A stretch of DNA of 64,000 nt from a bacterium (lineage in GTDB: Bacteria > Calditrichota > Calditrichia > RBG-13-44-9 > J042), in NCBI GenBank assembly GCA_015485355.1, contig WFTQ01000034.1, forward strand, positions 1 to 64,000, read 5' to 3'. Position numbers and translations under genes: made by a program. Positions 30,796 through 39,219 of the stretch are shown piece by piece. The notes beneath the pieces were generated by a model. That model made no database searches, was not told the DNA's origin, and saw only the letters and a list, made by a program, of their open reading frames with translations. Positions within the stretch are counted from its first letter, which is position 1. Each line of letters opens with the position of its first letter.

Positions 30796-32160
30796 ATGTG
30801 GAAGATTGCATTGAGCCTTTTATGCCTACTGGGGATCAGCGGGTGGAGCCAGAGTGCTTATGACGCGGTTCGCATTGTGCAGGATGAAATGGGCTTTGGC
30901 GCACGGGCCCTCTCCATGGGAGGCGCATTGACTGCGGCAACCGATAATTATCTCTCCCTTTACTGGAATCCCGCCGGTCTGGCCTCTCTACGCCAGTCCG
31001 AATTTTATGGCGAACTCTCCCACATCAATTTTAACAATTCGGCGACTTTTTATGATCAAACCACAAATCAAAGTCAAGGATTTACCCAGGTGCGAGCGAT
31101 TGGTTTTGCTTTGCCGTTGCCCACCACCCGGGGTAGCTTTGTCCTGGGATTTGGTTATAACCGCGTGAAGGATTTTGAACAATCGCTGCTGTTCGAAGGG
31201 TATAATACCGTTAGTAATGGACTGGAATTTCCGGTGGAGGAGAATGGGCAGGTGGTGTATTATCCTTTTGATAAGGACGTCCAGCAAACCGAAGAGGTCA
31301 ACAACGAGGGAGGATTGCGGAATTGGAGTGTGGCGGCCGCCATGGCTCTTTCGCCCAATTTTGACTTGGGCGTGAGCCTGGATGTCTGGCGAGGGCAGGA
31401 GAATTATCAATTGCTCTTTTACCAGAAGGACATCAACAATATCTATTCAAATTTCCCCGCCGATTTTGATTCTTACCAGTATGAAGAAACCATTCAGTCG
31501 AATTATTCGGCAATCGGATTGAAAGTGGGTGGGATGTTTAAATTGGGTGGATTTGCTCGTCTGGGAGCCACGATCGGGTTGCCGGTCACTTTCACCATCG
31601 CAGAGTCGTATCGGGTAACGGATGAATTGATTTACGATGACGGGTTTTCCGATACCCAGGAACTGGATCGCGGAGAATTCCAGTACAAAGTACAAACGCC
31701 GTTTTATTTTGACGGCGGTATCTCCCTGAACGTCTGGCCTTTTACGCTGGCCGCCGGTTTCCGCTATCGAGATTGGTCCCAAACGCGTTTTATTATTCCG
31801 GACAATTCCCTGGATGATCCCGATTATGGTGCATTATTGGAAGAAAATCGGGGCATTCGTCGGGGATATCGGGAAACCATTCGGTACCATGTGGGGGGAG
31901 AATGGGCCTTGAGCGACTTGTTTCGCGTGCGAGCAGGCTATGCCTATTTCCCTTCCCCTTTTCGGAACGCCTCCCGAAAGATGGACCGTGTGTATCTCAC
32001 TTCGGGACTGGGATTGAAATTGGATCAGTATGTTTTCCTGGATATCTCTTATTTATACGGTACCTGGAAGCAAGAGTCGGAGGACTTCCTGACTCCGGGA
32101 GGTACGCTGGAGGATATCCGTGTGTCCCGCATTTTAATTGGATTGTCTTATAAATTTTGA
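30796..32160 (+). CDS. outer-membrane beta-barrel protein (FadL/PorV-like)
   Basis: Signal peptide; 'GFGARALSMGGALTAATDNYLSLYWNPAGLASLRQSEFYGELSH'; C-terminal '...VSRILIGLSYKF'. Confidence 0.85.
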   Translation: MWKIALSLLCLLGISGWSQSAYDAVRIVQDEMGFGARALSMGGALTAATDNYLSLYWNPAGLASLRQSEFYGELSHINFNNSATFYDQTTNQSQGFTQVRAIGFALPLPTTRGSFVLGFGYNRVKDFEQSLLFEGYNTVSNGLEFPVEENGQVVYYPFDKDVQQTEEVNNEGGLRNWSVAAAMALSPNFDLGVSLDVWRGQENYQLLFYQKDINNIYSNFPADFDSYQYEETIQSNYSAIGLKVGGMFKLGGFARLGATIGLPVTFTIAESYRVTDELIYDDGFSDTQELDRGEFQYKVQTPFYFDGGISLNVWPFTLAAGFRYRDWSQTRFIIPDNSLDDPDYGALLEENRGIRRGYRETIRYHVGGEWALSDLFRVRAGYAYFPSPFRNASRKMDRVYLTSGLGLKLDQYVFLDISYLYGTWKQESEDFLTPGGTLEDIRVSRILIGLSYKF

Positions 32161-32191
32161 ATCGCATCCACGGATATTGACCCGTTGAAAC

Positions 32192-32225
32192 CCCTTCCCG
32201 CAATTGAAGTTGACGGCGGGAAGGG
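32192..32225. terminator. hairpin between convergent genes
   Basis: CCCTTCCCGC / GCGGGAAGGG 10-bp stem. Confidence 0.6.
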
Positions 32226-32233
32226 AGAGCGGT

Positions 32234-32686
32234 TTATTTACTGGAGTGGTGTGCCAGTTGAATCAGCACCATCCCTCCGATAATGGCGATCATACCGAGT
32301 GCGGTACGCCCGTCGAGCGTCTGAGTACCTTGGATGAGTCCCACCAGGGATCCGGCTATGGGGGAGAAGGCGAAAGCGACGGCCAGTGTAACCCCCAGGT
32401 TCTGGGAATGGGCTAATGCGGTGTAAAAGCACCACATTCCCAGACTGCCGGCCAGTACACCCCCTCCCAGCATAATCATCAGCCAAGGTTGCAAGTGGGT
32501 CGACATTTCCAACCCCCGCCAGGATGGAAGGGAAACGATGCCCAAGAGGATGAGAGCCATAAAGGTTCGCAATGAAATGCCCACAATGGGAGGCAATTTT
32601 AAAGCTTGCAGCCCGGTCTTTTCAAAAAAACCTCCTACGCCCCAAAAAGTGCCGGCAAGAACGGCGAAAATCAATGCGTGTTTCAT
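32234..32686 (-). CDS. single-repeat (half-size) EamA/DMT transporter
   Basis: 150 aa, about 5 TM: 'FAVLAGTFWGVGGFFEKTGL...SLGMWCFYTALAHSQNLGVTLAVAFAFSPIAGSLVGLI'. Confidence 0.82.
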   Translation of the reverse strand: MKHALIFAVLAGTFWGVGGFFEKTGLQALKLPPIVGISLRTFMALILLGIVSLPSWRGLEMSTHLQPWLMIMLGGGVLAGSLGMWCFYTALAHSQNLGVTLAVAFAFSPIAGSLVGLIQGTQTLDGRTALGMIAIIGGMVLIQLAHHSSK

Positions 32687-32716
32687 GAGATTCTCCTATC
32701 ATGGTCAGAAAAATCA

Positions 32717-34246
32717 TTAAGCTTCGGGCTCCTTTCGGCTATGGGTAATCGGTCGGACCCTTTTTCCCTCTTCCGGTACCAACGAGCCCAGAAAAAAGCC
32801 CACCAATGCCGCCAGGAAACCCCAACCAATGTAACCCAGCCCTGTTTGGGATAACCATTCGGGTTCCCAGCCGGAGAGTTTGCCTCGGGATTCTAAAAAA
32901 TAAAATGTCAGCGTTCCCAGGAAACCCGAGCTTATGGCTCCGTATATCATCGGTGGCCGGGTTCCGGAATAGAAGGCGCTGATGACCGGTAAGAAGACGG
33001 TTGTGGTGAGGATTCCTGAAGACAAGTAGAAAATGTCCCACAAAGATTCCGTGAACAGGGCGTAAAAAAAGGCCAGGAAAATGGCCAGGACGGAAACGAG
33101 GCGGGCAAAGGCGTTTCGGCGTGCCGGGGACCAGCGATTTTTCAGCCGCGGTTCCAGAATATCGTAGGAAACGGACAGGGCGACCACATTGCCGCAGGTA
33201 TCCACTGTGGACATGGAGGCGGCCAGAAGTCCCACGCCGAGAACCATGTTTAAAAGAGGCGTAGAAAAATCCTGCATCAGAGCGCCGAATATGAAAGCTC
33301 CCTCTTGAAGACGGGGGGGAATTGCTCCGTCGGTCGCCGGATAGAGTGCTAAAGCAGCCAGTCCAATGATCATGGGAATGAATCCCACAAAAAAAAGGGA
33401 ATTCACCGCGGCAAGCAGTACCCCTTTTCGGGCTTCTCGGTGATTTCTGGCCGCCTGGATGCGTAACCAGACGTCCGTTTCCACCAGCCACCCGGGAAGA
33501 TAGGCCAACAGGGTGATGAAGATCAGGGACAGACCTGGGGAAAGCCACCAAACACTGTCGGGTTGAGACCGTGGTGCATTTTGTGTCAGCAGCCAAGGGT
33601 TCAGTTCCAGGGAGTGTTGCAGGGCACCCCGATATCCCAACCCGGCCATGATGGTAATGAAACCCGCTACCAGGAGAAACTGAATCTTATCCGTGGAAAC
33701 GACGGCGCCAAATCCTCCAAAAAAGGAATAGGCGGCAACCACCAGGGCGATGAGGGCCAGGGTGATGCTCAGGGGCAGTCCCAGAAAGGGGCTGATGGTG
33801 AGCCCTGCAGCATAAATTTCGGCACCGCCCCAAACAGTGAAAACCAAAATCAGGGCCGGAGAAAGCAGTTGACGGCACCGGCTGCCGAAGCGTTTTTCTA
33901 ACAATTCGGGCTGGGAAAAAACGGCCATCTTGCGGAATATCGGCGTCAACAGGTAAAAGCCCAGCATAGTTAATAACCAGGGAATAATGAGCAGCCAAGC
34001 CGCGCCCACTCCATACCAGTAAAACAGCTGCACCCCGTATACACAGGACCAGCTGATGGACATCATGCTGGCAGAAATGGAGAGTCCCACAGACCATCCC
34101 GATAGATTGCGATCAGCCGCCCAGTAGCTCTGATTATTGTGAACCGTTCCCTGCTGTTTGCTGCGTCTCCAGATGGAATACCCAATCCCGATTACCAGTC
34201 CGCTATAAGCCAGAAAACCGGCCCAATATAAAATGCGTTCGTTCAC
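32717..34246 (-). CDS. sodium:solute symporter family protein
   Basis: 13-TM-like; 'SYWAADRNLSGWSVGLSISASMMS', 'AAYSFFGGFGAVVSTDKIQFLLV', 'DTCGNVVALSVSYDILEP'. Confidence 0.9.
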   Translation of the reverse strand: MNERILYWAGFLAYSGLVIGIGYSIWRRSKQQGTVHNNQSYWAADRNLSGWSVGLSISASMMSISWSCVYGVQLFYWYGVGAAWLLIIPWLLTMLGFYLLTPIFRKMAVFSQPELLEKRFGSRCRQLLSPALILVFTVWGGAEIYAAGLTISPFLGLPLSITLALIALVVAAYSFFGGFGAVVSTDKIQFLLVAGFITIMAGLGYRGALQHSLELNPWLLTQNAPRSQPDSVWWLSPGLSLIFITLLAYLPGWLVETDVWLRIQAARNHREARKGVLLAAVNSLFFVGFIPMIIGLAALALYPATDGAIPPRLQEGAFIFGALMQDFSTPLLNMVLGVGLLAASMSTVDTCGNVVALSVSYDILEPRLKNRWSPARRNAFARLVSVLAIFLAFFYALFTESLWDIFYLSSGILTTTVFLPVISAFYSGTRPPMIYGAISSGFLGTLTFYFLESRGKLSGWEPEWLSQTGLGYIGWGFLAALVGFFLGSLVPEEGKRVRPITHSRKEPEA

Positions 34247-34624
34247 CCGTACTACCCGTTGTTGTATCTGACAATTTAGCCGTTTCGAAATTCAGAATTA
34301 AGGATTTTTCCATTTTGTATCGGCCTCCCGAAATACAGGGGAACAGCCAAGGGCAGGCATGTTCCGGAAAAATCTTTCGGAGTGGAGACATTCCAAACTC
34401 GATGGTGTATCGTCGACGAATATCCCCGGTATTTTTTGAAGAGTCTTCAGGTCCGGTTTCAATTCATCGGGCCTTTCCCGGGGTTACTGAATTGGGAAGT
34501 GAATTCTGCTCTTGCGAAACACGGTGTTCCCCATTGCGCGTTTTGGAGCCAAACGGGGATCGATGGTTGGTTTTCTCACGGGTGGCGGTTAAATTTATAG
34601 GGAAGGGATCGCTGGGAGACGGCC

Positions 34625-35383
34625 ATGCAGCCCTGGAATCAATACCTGTATTTGGTGGTAAACGTCAAAGGCATTGTTCTGGCCGAAGCGCCCTTTCTGT
34701 CCGAAACGCTGATTCAATTGCTATCCCGGAAATTTCGCTATCGAAAAATTGGGGTGGTCTGGGGTGAGGGTAAAAAAGATTCGTCATTCCCGCGGTTGAG
34801 GGCAGAGCCGTTTGTGGAATTGCCCTTTCCGTTCGATCGGTCTGCCTTGGGGATTGATAGTCCCGGATTACTTCAGGATGTGGTGTTGAAGTGTCTGATG
34901 TTTTGTGGAGTTTACCTTTCTCCGTGGATAAGCCTATTCAATCGGCAATATTCCTCCGGGGTCCTGTCCGACCGGCCCCGCCCTTTTTCCCTGGAAAATC
35001 TGCGGCTGGATGATGCCGATTTAAAGTTCAATTTGCGTCTGGGAGATTACATTATGACCGACGTGGCCCACCATTTCATGCAACAGGTTTATGAGAGGTT
35101 GTTCCGGGAATCCAGCATTGCCCAGGAAAAGCTGGAACGGTTTATGGCGCTTCGGTTTCAAGCCATCCAGGAAGATGGGAAAACCCGTTTCTGGCGCCTA
35201 CTGGAAAATCCTACTCCGGGAAATAAATACACTCTGGCCATCCACTATATCGATCCCCTTCCCCTATTCCTGCGGATGGGATGGTTGAACAAATGGGTCC
35301 GGTTTGCACGGGAGCAAAAGCAGCTGCGGGTCTTTTTTCCTCTGCTTACGGGACCGGTGGTGAACATCCAGATTGACGTTTGA
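34625..35383 (+). CDS. hypothetical protein
   Basis: 252-aa ORF with good codon texture; no family recognised. Confidence 0.7.
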   Translation: MQPWNQYLYLVVNVKGIVLAEAPFLSETLIQLLSRKFRYRKIGVVWGEGKKDSSFPRLRAEPFVELPFPFDRSALGIDSPGLLQDVVLKCLMFCGVYLSPWISLFNRQYSSGVLSDRPRPFSLENLRLDDADLKFNLRLGDYIMTDVAHHFMQQVYERLFRESSIAQEKLERFMALRFQAIQEDGKTRFWRLLENPTPGNKYTLAIHYIDPLPLFLRMGWLNKWVRFAREQKQLRVFFPLLTGPVVNIQIDV

Positions 35384-35434
35384 TTTGGACTGTTTTGCCT
35401 GCATATTGAGTAAAACACAAGTTAAAAGGAACGA

Positions 35435-35920
35435 ATGATGGATATTTTGTGGTTAATTCTCGCATTGGTACTCATTGGTATCGGTCTGGTGGGTACAATT
35501 CTTCCCCTGCTCCCTGGGGTGGCGCTGATTTATCTGGCCTATATTGTCTGGGGAATAGCCTCCGGCTGGAAGGATTATGGCCTGACCACGATTGTTGTGC
35601 TGGGGGTGGTCACGGCCTTTACATACTTTATGGACTACGTTGCGGGTGCCGTGGGTGCTAAAACATTTGGGGCTTCCCGCGGTGGAGTATGGGGGGCGGT
35701 TATCGGGGCCCTGGTCGGTTTTACCGTGTTCAACATCTGGGGACTGATCCTGGGGCCTTTAATTGGGGCGGTAGTGGGAGAAATGCTGGCGGGTCGTTCC
35801 CAAAGAGATGCCTGGAAAGCGGGGTGGGGAGCTTTTCTGGGATTTCTGGCCAGTGGTATTTTCCGATTGATCGTCGGTGTTGTCATGGCCTGTCTGTTCC
35901 TGTTTTATCTGATCTTTTAA
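35435..35920 (+). CDS. DUF456 domain-containing membrane protein
   Basis: 'GLVGTILPLLPGVALIYLAYIVWGIASGW...DYVAGAVGAKTFGASRGGVWGAVIGALVG'. Confidence 0.9.
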   Translation: MMDILWLILALVLIGIGLVGTILPLLPGVALIYLAYIVWGIASGWKDYGLTTIVVLGVVTAFTYFMDYVAGAVGAKTFGASRGGVWGAVIGALVGFTVFNIWGLILGPLIGAVVGEMLAGRSQRDAWKAGWGAFLGFLASGIFRLIVGVVMACLFLFYLIF

Positions 35921-36583
35921 CGGCGAAATGGTGTCGGACGATGCGATTTGAACGTTCTTTCTTTGGAAAATTTCCCGAAGGGATAGGATGCCTGAAAGTC
36001 ATTGCCGAGGGAAAGGCACCCCGGTACGACTTTACCGGCACCGATAAATTCGCCACAGTCGTGTGCCGGCCTGAACACCCGCAGGCATCATTGAACGTAC
36101 ATCAACGCAGGGCATGTACCACCGCGGGTCGGGCACCCTCAAAGAAAAGGCGTTGGGATTCGCCCATTGGAAACAGGCGGGTTGCCCCTGGGATTTTTCC
36201 ATCCCGTTTCTAACCGAAAGGATCCGATTCCTTTGCACGTGGGCGACTTGTTGGGCCATACTCCGATGGGATTACCGAATCCCGGCGTCCGGATGGCGGC
36301 GTGTTTGGTTTGCAAGGATTCGTTGCCGTATTGAGGGGGCGTATCATCTTTCGGTGGCCCGTATAGGTCAAAAAATTCCTCGGGCCGTTGAGGCATTCTG
36401 CGGGGAGGCGGCTGCCCATGACGATGGTACCCCGATCCGCTTGAAACGAACGGGCGGAGCCCGGTGATGACGGGAATCGGCTTTTCAGTAAAATCCCCCT
36501 TGCATATTTTGTAAAATCCATCGATAATTGAAATTCGAGTGGGGACAAAAAGGACCGAAAGCAGGAAAATCCAGGATTGTGAG

Positions 36584-36946
36584 ATGGCCAATGTTTTAAT
36601 TGTTGACGATGATACTGATTTGCTTCATACTCTGGCGGATGCCTTTATCTTATTCGGACATGCGGTAACGACCTCGGTTAATGGACGGGAAGCGTTGGCC
36701 TTCTTTAAACAGACACCCTTTGACATAGCCATAGTTGATGTGGAAATGCCGGAATTAAATGGTTTAGAGTTAACCCGGGAGATTAAGCTTATGAATCCGG
36801 ATTTTCCCATCATTCTGATTACAGCCTATTCGCATTTGTACAGGCCTCAGGAGGTGCTGAGCTTGAATGTCGAAGCGTTCTTGAAAAAGCCTCTAAATAT
36901 ACAGGAATTGGTTGAGATTGTGGAGAAAGTGTTGGAGCAAAAATAG
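36584..36946 (+). CDS. single-domain response regulator (REC)
   Basis: 'NVLIVDDDTDLLHTLADAF...DIAIVDVEMPELNGLELTREI...IILITAYS...AFLKKPL'. Confidence 0.95.
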   Translation: MANVLIVDDDTDLLHTLADAFILFGHAVTTSVNGREALAFFKQTPFDIAIVDVEMPELNGLELTREIKLMNPDFPIILITAYSHLYRPQEVLSLNVEAFLKKPLNIQELVEIVEKVLEQK

Positions 36947-39112
36947 ATGTGTTTGGAAGGCAATTGCAGGAAATTTTTTGATCCTCACTCCCTGGCCTTG
37001 GTGGGTGTCTCTCGCAAGCCGGGATCTTTGGGCCATAAATTTTTACAGGCGGTGCGGCAATTTGGTTATCGCGGGCGGGTTTACCCGGTGCATCCTACGG
37101 TTCCCGAGATGGAGGGGCTTCGTTGTTATCCTTCCCTGGAGGCCTTACCGGAGGTCCCCGACCTGGCTGTCATCATGGTGAAAAAAGAACAGGTTGCCCG
37201 GATGTTGGAAGCCTGTGGTAAAAAAGGCATTCATCACGTCATCATTATTACAGCGGGGTTTCGAGAAACCGGAGATGAGGGGCGCGAGAGGGAGATGGAA
37301 TTGCTGAAGATCGCCTATCGATATGGTCTTCGCTTTTTGGGTCCCAATTGCATGGGGCTTTTCAACACCGGTTCTCAGATTCGTTTAAATGCCAGTTTTT
37401 CTCCTACCCAACCCCTTCCGGGCACGGTCGCTTTTCTTTCCCAGTCGGGAGCCCTGGCGGTGGCCATTCTGGAGATGGCACGGACCCTTCGGCTGGGGTT
37501 TTCCAAGTTTGTGAGTTTAGGCAACAAAGCCGATTTAACGGAAGTGGATTTTCTGCCGTTTTTGCTGGAGGATCCGGAGACGCGGGTGGTGATGTTGTAT
37601 CAGGAAGGGATTGAGCGCCCCGGGACGTTTCGGGAATGGCTTTACCGATTGAGTTGTCGAAAACCGGTGCTGGCCTTACTGGCCGGGCGGAGTCAATCGG
37701 CCGCTCGGGCGGCGGTCTCGCACACTGGGGCGCTGACCGGTTCCACGGAAGCCGTGGAAGCCTTGTTCCGGCAGTGTGGTGTCGTTTCCCTGGAAAGGGT
37801 GCAAGATTTTGTAGAAACGGCCCTGGCGTTTTCCCTGGCCCGCTTACCCGGTGGCCCCCGGGTGGCTGTGATTACCAATGCCGGAGGGCCGGGCATCCTT
37901 ACGGTGGAGGCTCTGGAACGTGCCGGCCTTCAGGTGGTGCCTTTTCAGGAAAAAACCCGCCGACGATTGCGGCAACTCCTGCCCGAAGAAGCCGCCGTCG
38001 AGAATCCGGTGGATATGATTGCCAGCGCCACGGAAATAACCTATCGGGAAACCCTGCACACCGTGTTGATCGATGAGCAAATCGATGCCGTCGTGGTGGT
38101 GATTGTGCGTCCCCCGGTGGATACCACCCCCGCCCGGATCGCCCGGGAATTCCAGACCGTCCTGCCATCGGAAACGGACAAACCGATTTTTGTGGTTCTT
38201 ATGGCCCACTGGGACGAAACCGCCGGCATAGAAGCGTTCCACCGTTTGAATATCCCGGTGTTTGCCTATCCCGATAGCGCGGCTCGTGCCCTGGCTGCCA
38301 TGTGGACCTATGCCCGCTGGAAACAACAGCCCCCGGGAAAACGCCTGTCCTATCCGGTCGATCAAGAACAAGCGGCCCGTCTGCTGGCAGGGGCAAAGAC
38401 TTCCGCCCGCTTTCTGTCCGAATACGTCGCCTGGCAAATTTTACAAGCCTACGGTTTCCCCTTGCCGGCCTTCGCGATGGTACAGCATTTAGAGGATGCT
38501 CTGGAAACGTTTAGAGATTGGAACAAACCGATCGTTCTGAAATTGCTTTCGCCACAAATCGTTCACAAATCGGATGCCGGGGTCGTATGGGGGAATCTGG
38601 ACAGCGAGGATGCCATCCGGGCCGCCTGGGAGCGTCTGCAACAAGTGATAGCCGCTCATCCTGAAGAATGGGCGGTAGAAGGGGTACTGGTTCAGGAATG
38701 GATACCGGGACAACGGGAATGGATTGCCGGGGTTCATAAAGATGCCCGGTTGGGTCATGTGCTCATGTTCGGCCTTGGGGGAGTGCTGGTGGAAGTCTGG
38801 AAGGATGTCTCTTTCCGGGTAGTACCTCTGAGCGATCGGGACGCGCGGGAAATGTTACGCGAAATCCGGGCCTCCAAACTCCTCGACGGTACCCGCCACC
38901 TGGCCCCGGTGAAGGAGAACGACCTGGTCGATATGCTCCTGCGCCTGTCTCAGTTGGTTTCCGACTTCCCGGAAATTTCCTCCCTGGACCTGAATCCCAT
39001 TATGGCTACCGATGACGGGCAACGTTTGGCAGTGGTGGATGTCCGAATCGAAATATACAGCCCGGAGGAATCCCGGTCAAACCAGGAAAAGGGGAGAAAG
39101 AAGAAGGCTTAA
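36947..39112 (+). CDS. NDP/ADP-forming acyl-CoA (acetate-CoA) ligase, fused alpha/beta subunits
   Basis: 'FDPHSLALVGVSRKPGSLGHKFLQ', 'GLRFLGPNCMGLFNTG', 'AFLSQSGALAVAILEMA', C-terminal ATP-grasp 'KPIVLKLLSPQIVHKSDAGVVWGNL'. Confidence 0.95.
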   Translation: MCLEGNCRKFFDPHSLALVGVSRKPGSLGHKFLQAVRQFGYRGRVYPVHPTVPEMEGLRCYPSLEALPEVPDLAVIMVKKEQVARMLEACGKKGIHHVIIITAGFRETGDEGREREMELLKIAYRYGLRFLGPNCMGLFNTGSQIRLNASFSPTQPLPGTVAFLSQSGALAVAILEMARTLRLGFSKFVSLGNKADLTEVDFLPFLLEDPETRVVMLYQEGIERPGTFREWLYRLSCRKPVLALLAGRSQSAARAAVSHTGALTGSTEAVEALFRQCGVVSLERVQDFVETALAFSLARLPGGPRVAVITNAGGPGILTVEALERAGLQVVPFQEKTRRRLRQLLPEEAAVENPVDMIASATEITYRETLHTVLIDEQIDAVVVVIVRPPVDTTPARIAREFQTVLPSETDKPIFVVLMAHWDETAGIEAFHRLNIPVFAYPDSAARALAAMWTYARWKQQPPGKRLSYPVDQEQAARLLAGAKTSARFLSEYVAWQILQAYGFPLPAFAMVQHLEDALETFRDWNKPIVLKLLSPQIVHKSDAGVVWGNLDSEDAIRAAWERLQQVIAAHPEEWAVEGVLVQEWIPGQREWIAGVHKDARLGHVLMFGLGGVLVEVWKDVSFRVVPLSDRDAREMLREIRASKLLDGTRHLAPVKENDLVDMLLRLSQLVSDFPEISSLDLNPIMATDDGQRLAVVDVRIEIYSPEESRSNQEKGRKKKA

Positions 39113-39219
39113 ATTCGGCCCGAAACTGTCGAAAGTATTTGGTCTGAGGGTGAGGGGGCCGTTATATTGGCCTTATTCTGGAAGGGTAGATCGAAAAAAC
39201 AATACCACAAAGGGTCTGG

